Shown here piece by piece: positions 56,776-64,000 of a DNA stretch of 64,000 nt. Source of the stretch: DASUPK01 sp963801055. GTDB lineage: Bacteria > Actinomycetota > Thermoleophilia > Solirubrobacterales > 70-9. The translations under genes and the position numbers were made by a program. How positions within the stretch are numbered: the first letter of the stretch is position 1; the number at the start of each line of letters is the position of its first letter. Below the pieces are notes generated by a model that worked only from the letters and a program-made list of their open reading frames with translations, was not told the origin of the DNA and made no database searches. Location of the stretch: NCBI GenBank assembly GCA_963801055.1, contig CAWDDE010000001.1:186001-250000 (forward strand). Reading direction: 5' to 3'.

Positions 56776-57341
56776 GCGGGCAGAAGGAACATCTCCCCGA
56801 GATGCCCGACGTGGCGAGTCTCACGGAGCCGGAGCTGCCGGAGATGGAGAAGCAGATCCTCGTCGCCGGGGTTGGCAACGCCTGGCTCGGCGACGATGGG
56901 TTTGGCGGCCACGTCGTCAACCGGCTGCTCGAGATGGGAGTGCCTCCCGGCGTTCAGGTCCAGGACTTCGGCTCGGGCGGCCTCGACCTCGCCTACGAGG
57001 TGATGCGCGGCTATCACGCGATGGTGCTGGTCGACGTCAGCCGGCAGGGCGGCGAGCCCGGGGACGTCTACGTGATCGAGCCGGATCCTGCCGATTTCAA
57101 GCCGATCGAGGATGGTGAGGCGATCAGCCCGCACGGCATGGATCCGGGGACCGTCCTGCGCTTCGTCAAGTCGGTGCACGGTTGGCCTGGCAAGGTGGTG
57201 GTCGTCGGCTGTGAGCCCGCCGACGTCGACACCGTCGCCCTCGAGCTCTCCGAGCCGGTCAGGGGCGCCGTCGACCGCGCCGCGGCCGTGGTCCTGGAGC
57301 AACTCAACAAGCTGCAGTCCGACGCGGCCTATGAGGGCTAG
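56772..57341 (+). CDS. Hydrogenase maturation protease (HyaD/HycI family)
   Basis: The 189-residue endopeptidase removes the C-terminal extension of the large subunit after nickel insertion. VAGVGNAWLGDDGFGGHVVNRLLE carries the first metal-sensing Asp/Glu region. QDFGSGGLDLAYEVMRGYHAMVLVDVSRQGGEPG contains the second Asp (VDVS), and SPHGMDPGTVL the third site's His. The N-terminal ~28 residues are an acidic extension. Its substrate is almost certainly the HhyL of this operon, which has the DPCxPCGVH site followed by 20 removable residues. Confidence 0.92.
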   Translation: MSGQKEHLPEMPDVASLTEPELPEMEKQILVAGVGNAWLGDDGFGGHVVNRLLEMGVPPGVQVQDFGSGGLDLAYEVMRGYHAMVLVDVSRQGGEPGDVYVIEPDPADFKPIEDGEAISPHGMDPGTVLRFVKSVHGWPGKVVVVGCEPADVDTVALELSEPVRGAVDRAAAVVLEQLNKLQSDAAYEG

Positions 57342-57343
57342 TC

Positions 57344-57724
57344 ATGCATGAGCTCTCACTGGCGACCGGGATAGTTGAGACCGTCGTGAAGCACGCCGAG
57401 GGCCGGCGCGTCACCTCGGTTGAGATGCGCATCGGCACGCTCCGCCAGGTCGTCCCGGCATCCCTCGAGTTCTACTTCGGGATCTGCTCGCGAGACACGG
57501 TCTGCCAGGGCGCGACCCTTGAGCAGGAGATCATCGAGGCGCGCGTGCGCTGTCGCTCCTGCGGCGAGGAGTGGGAGCTCTACGAGCCCGACTTCCGCTG
57601 CCGCTCGTGCGCTGATACGGAGGTGGAGGTCATCGCCGGCACCGAGTTCGAGGTGGACTCGATCGAGGTGACCGAGGAGAGCCCAATCGATCAGGAGGAG
57701 GCGGGATGCATCGCACCAAGGTGA
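57344..57724 (+). CDS. hypA: Hydrogenase nickel metallochaperone HypA
   Basis: HypA delivers nickel to the large subunit. The 126-residue protein starts MHELSLATGIVETVV (His2 nickel site) and has the zinc motif CRSCGEEWELYEPDFRCRSC (two CxxC). It ends in a short acidic tail. The ATG is immediately after the protease stop (2 bp) and the end overlaps the hypB start by 19 bp, so the two nickel-insertion genes are coupled. Confidence 0.95.
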   Translation: MHELSLATGIVETVVKHAEGRRVTSVEMRIGTLRQVVPASLEFYFGICSRDTVCQGATLEQEIIEARVRCRSCGEEWELYEPDFRCRSCADTEVEVIAGTEFEVDSIEVTEESPIDQEEAGCIAPR

Positions 57725-58383
57725 AGGTCGCAGAGGACGCGCTGGACGCCAACACGACGATCGCGGAGGCGAACCGGCACGACTTCGATCACGCCGGCGT
57801 GCGGGTGGTCAACCTGATGTCGGCCCCCGGGGCGGGGAAGACCACGCTGCTGGAGGCGGCGATCCCCGAGGTCGACGCCTGCGTCGGCGTGCTCGAGGGC
57901 GACGTCCAGGGGTCGATGGACGCCGACCGGATAGCCCACCTGCACGTGCCGGTGGTGCAGCTCAACACCGACGCCGGATTCGGCGGTGAGTGCCACCTCG
58001 ACGCGAACATGGTGCGCTCGGCGCTGCCGGGCTTCGAGCTCGACGGCATCGATCTACTCGTGATCGAGAACGTCGGCAACCTGGTCTGCCCCGCGGAGTT
58101 CCGTGTGGGGGAGGACGCCCGGGCGATGATCTGCTCCGTCGCCGAGGGCGAGGACAAGCCGCTCAAGTACCCGCTGATGTTCCGGGCCTGCGAGCTGGTG
58201 GTGGTCAACAAGATCGACCTGCTGCCGCATTTGGAGTACGACCTGGAGAAGCTGCGGCACAATCTCGAGTCGGTGAATCCCGGCGCCGAGGTGATCGAGT
58301 GCAGCGCGCGGACCGGGGAGGGCACCCGGGCGTTCGCGGACTGGCTGTCCACGGTGGCGGCGAGGGAGGCCGCCGCGGTTTGA
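57706..58383 (+). CDS. hypB: Hydrogenase nickel-incorporation GTPase HypB
   Basis: The 225-residue GTPase drives nickel insertion. VVNLMSAPGAGKTTLLEAA is the P-loop; GGECHLDANMVRSAL contains the metal-binding CH pair at the dimer interface; VVVNKIDLLPHL (NKxD) binds guanine. The N-terminus lacks both the CxxCGC high-affinity site and a His-rich stretch seen in some HypB proteins, so nickel storage is not expected in this protein. It overlaps hypA and, by TTGA, the SIS gene. Confidence 0.95.
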   Translation: MHRTKVKVAEDALDANTTIAEANRHDFDHAGVRVVNLMSAPGAGKTTLLEAAIPEVDACVGVLEGDVQGSMDADRIAHLHVPVVQLNTDAGFGGECHLDANMVRSALPGFELDGIDLLVIENVGNLVCPAEFRVGEDARAMICSVAEGEDKPLKYPLMFRACELVVVNKIDLLPHLEYDLEKLRHNLESVNPGAEVIECSARTGEGTRAFADWLSTVAAREAAAV

Positions 58384-59582
58384 CGGTCGCGGCAGCAGGG
58401 CGGCTGGATTCCCTGCTCGCGGAGAGGACCGAGGCCAACCGTGCCTTCTTCGGCGCGAGGGCGGAGGACGTGGCGCGTTGCTGCCATCGGATGGCGGAGC
58501 GCTTCGCTCGTGGGGGGCGGCTGATCGCGCTCGGGTTCTCGCCGGCGGCCCGCTCGGACGTCAGGCACGTCGCTGTCGAATTCGTCCACCCGGTGATCGT
58601 GGGCAAGAGGGCGCTGCCCGCGATCGGCCTCTCCCGTGAGGGCGGGTCGCTCACCACTCAGGCCGAGTTGATCGCTCAGCCGGACGACATCGCGATCGCC
58701 TTCGGAACCGACGAGCCGGATGCGGCGGAGACGCTCGAGACGCTCGCCCTCGCCAGGCAGCGGGGCTGCCAGACGATCGCCTTCTCGAGCGCCGGCGCCG
58801 AGTGGGAGTTCGAGCCGCCCAGCGAGGACCCGTTCATTAGGCAGGAGCTCGCCGAGACCCTCTACCACGTGCTCTGGGAGTTGGTTCACGTCTTCTTCGA
58901 GCATCGCGGCCTGCTGGAGGGACGGGAGGCGGGACCGGTCCACGACACCGGCGCGTCGAGCTTCCTCTATCCGTTCCTCTCCGAGGGGGAGACCGGCCTG
59001 GAGGAGGTGATCGAGGACGTCCGCTCCAACGTCGTGATGAAGGCCGAGGAGGTCGGCGAGCTGAGGGAGCACACGATCACGGGGTCGAGGGAGGTGCTCG
59101 TCGATGCCGCGGCGGCTCTGCGGTCGATCTTCGACGGGGGAGGCAAGGCCCTGATCTTCGGCAACGGCGGGTCGGCGACAGACTCCATGGACTTCGTCGC
59201 CGACCTTCGCGCCGCGCCCCAAGGTTGGCCCGCCCGCCCCGCGCTCGACCTGACGGAGGACCCGTCGATCTTGACCGCGATCGCCAACGACATCGGCGTC
59301 GAGGCGATCTTCCTGCGGCAGGTGATTGCCTACGGGCACGAGGGCGACGCCGCGATCGCGATCTCGACCAGCGGCAACTCCGTCAACCTGATCGAGGCGC
59401 TGGGCGAGGCGAGGAAGCGAAAGCTGGTGACGATCGCCTTCGTCGGATACGACGGCGGCCGGATCGCAGACGAGGGCCTCGCCGACCACGTCATCGTCTC
59501 GCCGTCCCAGCACATCCCGCGGATCCAGGAGGCCCAGGCGAGCGCGTACCACGCGCTCCGAGAGCTGATCGAGCTCGCGTGA
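58380..59582 (+). CDS. Double SIS-domain protein (phosphoheptose isomerase-like)
   Basis: The 400-residue protein starts at TTG 58380 overlapping hypB. The N-terminal half has a degenerate SIS-like domain (ARGGRLIALGFSPAARSDVRHVAVEFVHPVIVGKRALPAIGLSR...). The C-terminal half has the GmhA-like domain: KALIFGNGGSATDSMDFVADLR, LTAIANDIGVEAIFLRQVIAYGHEGDAAIAISTSGNSVNLIEAL, and IPRIQEAQASAYHALREL. GmhA isomerises sedoheptulose 7-phosphate, but no other heptose gene is here. Its fixed place between hypB and hypF suggests a function in hydrogenase biogenesis or its regulation. This is inference. Confidence 0.8.
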   Translation: MTVAAAGRLDSLLAERTEANRAFFGARAEDVARCCHRMAERFARGGRLIALGFSPAARSDVRHVAVEFVHPVIVGKRALPAIGLSREGGSLTTQAELIAQPDDIAIAFGTDEPDAAETLETLALARQRGCQTIAFSSAGAEWEFEPPSEDPFIRQELAETLYHVLWELVHVFFEHRGLLEGREAGPVHDTGASSFLYPFLSEGETGLEEVIEDVRSNVVMKAEEVGELREHTITGSREVLVDAAAALRSIFDGGGKALIFGNGGSATDSMDFVADLRAAPQGWPARPALDLTEDPSILTAIANDIGVEAIFLRQVIAYGHEGDAAIAISTSGNSVNLIEALGEARKRKLVTIAFVGYDGGRIADEGLADHVIVSPSQHIPRIQEAQASAYHALRELIELA

Positions 59583-61844
59583 CCGTTGGCGCCCGGCAAC
59601 GGCTGCGCGTGCGGGTCGAGGGAACCGTGCAGGGCGTCGGCTTCCGGCCGTTCGTCTATCGGCTCGCGACCGAGCTCAGGCTCGGGGGGTGGGTCCTGAA
59701 CGACTCCCGCGGGGTGCTGATCGAGGCGGAGGGGGAGAGGGGCTCGCTCGACGCACTGCTGGAGCGGCTGCGGACCGAGGCTCCTCCTCTCGCGGTCGTC
59801 GAGCGGATCGTCGACGAGGCCCTGGCCCCCACCGGCGAGATGGACTTCCGGATCACCGAGAGCGCCGACGGCGGCGAGGCCGAGGCGGCCGTCTCGCCCG
59901 ACGTCGCGACCTGCGAAGACTGCCTTGGCGAGCTGTTCGACCCGGATGACCGCCGCCACCGCTACCCGTTCACGAACTGCACCAACTGCGGGCCTCGCTT
60001 CACGATCGTCCGGGGCGTTCCCTACGACCGCCCGTTGACGACGATGGCCTCGTTCGAGATGTGCGAGCTCTGCCGGGCGGAGTACGAGGACCCGCTCGAC
60101 CGGCGTTTCCACGCCCAGCCGAACGCATGCCCCGTCTGCGGGCCGTCGCTGCGCCTCGTCGACCGCGCCGGCCGGTCCCTCGCCGAGGGGAACGAGGCCT
60201 CGCTCGAGGCCGCCGCCCTGGCGCTCGCCGAGGGCAGGATCCTCGCCGTCAAGGGGCTCGGCGGCTATCACCTCGCCTGCCGCGCGGACGACGAGGCGGT
60301 CGTCGGCGAGCTGCGCGCCCGCAAGCACCGCGAGGACAAGCCCTTTGCGTTGATGGCGCCCTCCGCCGAGGCGGTCCTGGAGCTGGTCGACCTCGACGAC
60401 GCGGCGGGCGCTCTGCTCACCTCGCGCGAGCGGCCCATCGTCCTCGCGCCCCGACGCCGCGACGCCCCGGTCGCCCGCTCGGTCGCGCCGACCTCCCGCG
60501 AGCTCGGCGTGATGCTGCCCTACTCGCCGCTCCACCACCTGCTGCTCGCGGACTCCGGCGCCGTCCTGGTGATGACCAGCGCGAACGTCTCCGACGAGCC
60601 GATCGCCTACCGGGACGAGGAAGCGCTGGAGCGACTCGCGAGGATCGCGGACCTCTTCCTGATCCACGATCGCCCGATCGAGACGCGCACCGACGATTCT
60701 GTGGTGCGGGTCGTATCGGACAGGCCCCTGTTCCTGCGGCGATCGCGCGGCTACGTCCCGCGCGACCTGCCCTTGGAGACGCCCAGGCCGATCCTCGCCT
60801 GTGGGGCGGAGCTCAAGAACACCTTCTGCCTCGCCAAGGGGGAGCGCGCGTGGGTCGGCCATCACATCGGTGACCTGAAGAACTACGAGACGCTGCGCTC
60901 GTTCACGGAGGGGATCGAGCACTTCGAGGCGCTCTTCGCCGTCGAGCCCGAGCTGGTCGCGCACGACCTGCACCCGGAGTACCTCTCCACCAAGTACGCG
61001 CTGGAGCGCGAGGGCGTCGAGACGGTAGGCGTCCAGCACCATCACGCCCACCTCGCCGCCACTCTGGCCGAGCACGGGGAGCGCGGCCCGGCGGTCGGGG
61101 CGATCTTCGACGGGACCGGCTACGGGACGGACGGGACGGTCTGGGGAGGGGAGCTGCTGCTGGGTGACTGTCGCGACTTCGAGCGCGGCGGACACCTACA
61201 TCCGGTACGGATGCCGGGCGGGGAGCGAGCGATCAAGCAGCCCTGGCGGATGGCCTGCTCGTGGCTGCTCGAGACGCTCGGGCGCGAGCCGCCGCTGCCC
61301 CCGCTGCTCGCCGAACGGGTCTCCGAAGCCGAGTGGTCGAAGGTCGCCGAGCTCGCCGGCAGCGGGCTCGCCTCACCGCTCACCAGCAGCGCCGGGCGCC
61401 TGTTCGACGCGGTGGCCGCACTCTGCGGCGTCCGGGCGGAGGTCAACTACGAGGGGCAGGCTGCGGTGGAGCTGGAGGCCGCCGCCGAACCGGCGATGCG
61501 CGAGTCGTATCCACTTCCAGGGACGGAGGTGCTCGACGCGCAGGGAGACGCTGCAGGCGATCCTGGCCGACCTCGGAGCGGGCGTGTCGGTGGCCGACGT
61601 CTCCGCGAAGTTCCACAACGCGATGGCCGAGGCGGCCGCGCGAGCCTGCGCCGAGCTCGCCCGCGCCGAGGGGATCGAGCTGGCGGTCCTCTCCGGCGGC
61701 GTCTTCCAGAACCGCCTGCTCCTCGAGCGGACCGCCGAGGCGCTGGAGCAGGCGGGCCTCCGCGTCCTGACGCCGCGGCTGCTTCCGCCGAACGACGGCG
61801 GGGTGGCCTTCGGCCAGGCTGCCGTCGCAGCCGCCCGGGGCTAG
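59579..61844 (+). CDS. hypF: Carbamoyltransferase HypF, frameshifted
   Basis: HypF carbamoylates HypE for cyanide synthesis. The first frame has the acylphosphatase domain (VEGTVQGVGFRPFVYRLA), zinc fingers (CEDCLGELF, NCTNCGPRF, CELCRAEY, ACPVCGPS), the YrdC-like domain (GGYHLACRADDE, HREDKPFALM), and the Kae1-like domain (QHHHAHLAATLAEH, FDGTGYGTDGTVWGGE). An extra base near 61541 shifts it; the +1 frame supplies LAVLSGGVFQNRLL and LPPNDGGVAFGQAAVA. Joined length is 754 residues. GTG 59579 overlaps the SIS stop (GTGA). Function is certain; the break is probably a sequencing error. Confidence 0.93.
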
Positions 61845-61851
61845 CGGCGGC

Positions 61852-62202
61852 TCAGGCCAGCGGGCTCCAGCGGGAGGGCCGGCCGGGACCGAGTGCCCGG
61901 CGCGCGGCGACCCTGCCCCGGCGGTAATTGACCGGATGGGGCCCCATAGCCCATGGATGCCACCCCAGCGTTCCGTAGCTCTCCCGGATCTCTGCCTTCA
62001 GCTCCCCGCGGTGCTCGCCGCAGGCATAGCGGGCGCGCCCGTAGATCCCGTTCCCGGTCCAGGTGAGCCAGTGTCCCGGCTCGACGTCGAGGTACTCGCC
62101 GAACAGCAGCTCCTGGAGCGTCGCCTCGAGCCCCTTCTCAGTCAGCCCCTCCGCGCGGGTCCCGCAGTACTCACATCTGAACACGAGTCGACTCGGCATC
62201 AA
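61852..62202 (-). CDS. Hypothetical protein with zinc-ribbon-like start
   Basis: The 116-residue protein begins RLVFRCEYCGTRAEG (CxxC), followed by LQELLFGEYLDVEPGHWLTWTGNGIYGRARYACGEHRGELKAEIRESYG, where CGEH could complete a metal site. The end is basic. It lies on the opposite strand, between hypF (7 bp convergent) and the nickel transporter (100 bp divergent). No family name known to me; a role in metal handling is possible but unproven. Confidence 0.65.
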   Translation of the reverse strand: MMPSRLVFRCEYCGTRAEGLTEKGLEATLQELLFGEYLDVEPGHWLTWTGNGIYGRARYACGEHRGELKAEIRESYGTLGWHPWAMGPHPVNYRRGRVAARRALGPGRPSRWSPLA

Positions 62203-62257
62203 AGATCCACCGTAGCTCTCCTGTCAAGCGCTGGGCTCCTCTCTAGCTGCGATCAGC

Positions 62258-62284
62258 TTGCAATTGCGATCTGCCCCGTAATAG
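62258..62284 (+). promoter_or_regulatory. Promoter/operator region of the nickel-transport operon
   Basis: TTGCAA-TTGCGA (62258-62269), with the palindrome GCAATTGC inside, overlaps a likely -35. TAATAG (62279-62284) fits as -10 after 15 bp. TGCGATC is also directly repeated (62248-62254 and 62265-62271). TTGCAA half-sites are those of Streptomyces Nur-type Fur boxes; the next-but-one gene encodes a Fur-family protein. Operator role is inference. Confidence 0.45.
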
Positions 62285-62302
62285 GGTCGCTGCGGTGGCG
62301 GT

Positions 62303-63391
62303 ATGAGGCGGATCGCAGCCGAGCTGAACGCGCGAGAGCGGCGAACGGTGATCGCCATGACGGCGGTAATCGTCGGGCTGCACGTCGTCGGCTTCTTCGT
62401 GCTCCTCGCCCTCGTCGTCCCGAAGAACTACAGCCTCGGCGCCAGCGGAGCCTTCGGCCTCGGCGTCGGCATCACCGCGTACACACTGGGCCTGCGACAC
62501 GCCTTCGACGCCGACCACATCGCCGCCATCGACAACACGACGCGCAGGCTGATGGGCCAGGGACAGCGTCCGCTCACCGTCGGGTTCTTCTTCGCCCTCG
62601 GCCACTCGACCATCGTCTTCCTGCTCGGGGCGGTGGTCGTGATCGGGGTTCGCGGCATCGGCGGTGCCGTCGAGGACGACGGCTCGTTCCTGCAGGGCGC
62701 GACCGGGCTGATCGGCCCGACCGTCTCCGGGCTGTTCCTGCTCGCCATCGGCCTCCTCAACCTCGCCGTGCTGGTCGGCATTCTGCGGATCTTCCGGCGG
62801 ATGAGACACGGAGGGCTCGGTGAGCAGGAGCTGGAGCGGGAGCTCCAGTCGAGGGGGCTCCTGAACCGCCTCTACGGCCGCGCGACCCGCGGGATCACCA
62901 AGCCGTGGCAGATGTATCCGCTGGGGTGCCTGTTCGGGCTCGGCTTCGACACCGCGACCGAGGTCGCCCTCCTGGTCATGGCCGGGGGGGCGGTCGCGAG
63001 CGGCCTGCCCTTCTACGCGATCCTCTGCCTGCCGATCCTGTTCACGGCCGGCATGACGCTGTTCGACACGATCGACGGCGCCTTCATGAACTTCGCCTAT
63101 GAATGGGCGTTCTCCGAGCCGATCAGAAAGGTCTTCTACAACCTGGCCGTCACCGGCCTCTCCGTCGTGGTCGCCCTGCTGATCGGGACGGTGGAGCTGA
63201 TGTCGGTCCTGGCGGACAGGCTCAGCCTCACCGGCCCTCCGTGGGATTTCGTCTCCGAGCTCGACCTGAACCTGGTCGGCTACGCGATCGTGGCGCTGTT
63301 CATCCTCACCTGGGTGGCGGCGCTCGCCGTCTGGCGCCTCGGCCGGATCGAGGAGAAGTGGTCCGCACACCTGCGGACGCCGGCGGGCTAG
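62303..63391 (+). CDS. NiCoT family nickel permease (HoxN/NixA-type)
   Basis: The 362-residue transporter has about eight membrane segments. GLRHAFDADHIAAIDNTTR contains the family's HAFDADH (HX4DH) metal-selectivity motif. FFFALGHSTIVFLLGA, LGFDTATEVALLVMAGG and FTAGMTLFDTIDGAFMNFAYEWA are the other three signatures. It imports Ni2+ (or Co2+) with high affinity. Its position after all hyp genes points to nickel for the hydrogenase. A Fur-family regulator gene follows by 10 bp in the same operon. ATG 62303 follows a possible TTGCAA-type operator. Confidence 0.95.
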   Translation: MRRIAAELNARERRTVIAMTAVIVGLHVVGFFVLLALVVPKNYSLGASGAFGLGVGITAYTLGLRHAFDADHIAAIDNTTRRLMGQGQRPLTVGFFFALGHSTIVFLLGAVVVIGVRGIGGAVEDDGSFLQGATGLIGPTVSGLFLLAIGLLNLAVLVGILRIFRRMRHGGLGEQELERELQSRGLLNRLYGRATRGITKPWQMYPLGCLFGLGFDTATEVALLVMAGGAVASGLPFYAILCLPILFTAGMTLFDTIDGAFMNFAYEWAFSEPIRKVFYNLAVTGLSVVVALLIGTVELMSVLADRLSLTGPPWDFVSELDLNLVGYAIVALFILTWVAALAVWRLGRIEEKWSAHLRTPAG

Positions 63392-63401
63392 CGTTCGAGG
63401 C

Positions 63402-64000
63402 ATGAGCGACGCGCCGTTCAGGGAAGGGGTCAAGGTCGAGGGCCTGGAGGACGCACTCGACGCTCTGCGGGAATCCGGACACCGCGTCACCGCCGCCCGG
63501 CGCCTGGTGATCGAGGCGCTCCTCGACGTGGACGGGCCGGCGTCCGCCGAGCACCTGGCGCGCCGCGTAGGCGGAGCGTCCACCCCCATGGATGTCGCCT
63601 CCGTGCACCGCAACCTGGCCCAGCTCGAGGAGCTCGGACTCGTCCGCCACGTCCACATCGGGCACGGCCCGGGGCTGTACGCCCTGAGCGGACGGGACGA
63701 GCGGGAGTACCTTGCCTGTGAGCGCTGCGGCCGGGTGACCTCCGTCGAGCCGCGCAAGCTCGACTCGATCAGGCGCTCGATACGCCAGCGCTTCGGCTAC
63801 GAGGCTCGCTTCACGCACTTCCCGATCCTCGGCCTCTGCGAGAGCTGCTCGGCGGAGCTCGCCGAGACGAGCGCGGGGGGCGGGAAGGGCGGGAGAGCGG
63901 CTGCGCACGAGTCGCACACCCACGAGCACAGCCACGGCGACCACGTGCACTCCCATCCCCACGCCCACCCGCCGGGCGAGCACGGTCACACCCACGACTG
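63402..64000 (+). CDS. Fur-family metalloregulator with His-rich tail, 3' end outside window
   Basis: The frame is open to the window end (199 codons plus 2 nt). The DNA-binding domain reads ESGHRVTAARRLVIEALLDVDGPASAEHLARRV, then SVHRNLAQLEELGLVRHVHIGHGPGLYAL. The dimerisation domain has two CxxC pairs (LACERCGRV, LCESCSAE). The tail then has 13 histidines in about 32 residues (HTHEHSHGDHVHSHPHAH...). Closest functional guess: a nickel-responsive Nur-type regulator, because it is co-transcribed with a nickel permease; Zur is an alternative. The His-rich part may bind or store nickel. The end is not visible. Confidence 0.85.
   Translation, partial: MSDAPFREGVKVEGLEDALDALRESGHRVTAARRLVIEALLDVDGPASAEHLARRVGGASTPMDVASVHRNLAQLEELGLVRHVHIGHGPGLYALSGRDEREYLACERCGRVTSVEPRKLDSIRRSIRQRFGYEARFTHFPILGLCESCSAELAETSAGGGKGGRAAAHESHTHEHSHGDHVHSHPHAHPPGEHGHTHD

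Noticed and set aside
57789..59552. A 587-codon minus-strand frame across hypB and the SIS gene
   Set aside because: Antisense shadow; the plus strand carries HypB and SIS motifs throughout.

Overview
The window is 64 kb of GC-rich DNA, tightly packed on both strands. It looks like a chromosomal segment from an actinobacterium, most plausibly of the Thermoleophilia/Solirubrobacterales type (inference). The evidence is the radA-disA-carD-ispD-ispF order, a CarD regulator, an RskA-like anti-sigma factor, a DUF4383 membrane protein, a diaminopimelate/threonine gene group, an actinobacterial-type (group 1h) [NiFe]-hydrogenase, and many genes that appear to be transcribed leaderless from a TAnnnT hexamer 6-8 nt before the start codon.

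Layout. 1-6.5 kb: radA (cut by the left edge), disA (c-di-AMP synthesis), carD, ispD, a DUF389 membrane protein, a PHP phosphatase and ispF. 6.5-18 kb: acyl-CoA synthetase, a coiled-coil protein, lipid and hydrolase genes, cysS, rlmB-like, flavin reductase, yceI/marR and a sigma factor. 18.2-18.5 kb: tRNA-Thr(TGT) overlapped by the remnant of a PD-(D/E)XK nuclease. 18.5-30 kb: an iron alcohol dehydrogenase-like protein, a PlsC-GpsA fusion, two ECF sigma factors, an anti-sigma factor, rhomboid, BtuF-like, pterin dehydratase, a CNNM/CorC transporter and an M28 peptidase. 30-39 kb: 3-hydroxyacyl-CoA dehydrogenase and thiolase, DNA glycosylase, an LLM oxidoreductase, an MBL hydrolase, a CWB2-type protein, an M23 peptidase and a Gly/Asn-repeat protein. 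39.5-45.2 kb: lysA-hom-thrC, two thioredoxin-like genes, thrB and a Ser-Gly repeat protein. 45.3-47.2 kb: small genes ending in an ArsR regulator.

47.2-63.4 kb is the main point of interest. It is a nearly complete high-affinity hydrogenase island: hypC, a second hypC-like gene, hypD, hypE, small subunit, large subunit, a NifU/Rieske-like fusion, three poorly characterised accessory proteins (DUF5947, DUF6084 and an unnamed one), endopeptidase, hypA, hypB, a double-SIS protein and hypF. A NiCoT nickel permease and a Fur-family regulator with a His-rich tail follow. The Fur gene runs off the right edge. A metal-sensor-like ArsR gene is divergent at the left end, and the operon has a strong sigma-70-type promoter followed by a long structured leader with a coupled 36-codon ORF. 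The likely role is oxidation of trace H2, with nickel sensing at both ends (inference).

Two window-wide patterns stand out. Seven recognisable genes are each split by a net +1 frameshift, including the hydrogenase large subunit and hypF. This most likely reflects base-level insertion errors in the assembly rather than pseudogenes. A ~31-43 nt structured element with conserved ends (GATGCGAGGG ... GCAACCCGT) occurs three times in intergenic DNA, twice at the predicted 5' end of an mRNA. It matches no riboswitch class I can name.
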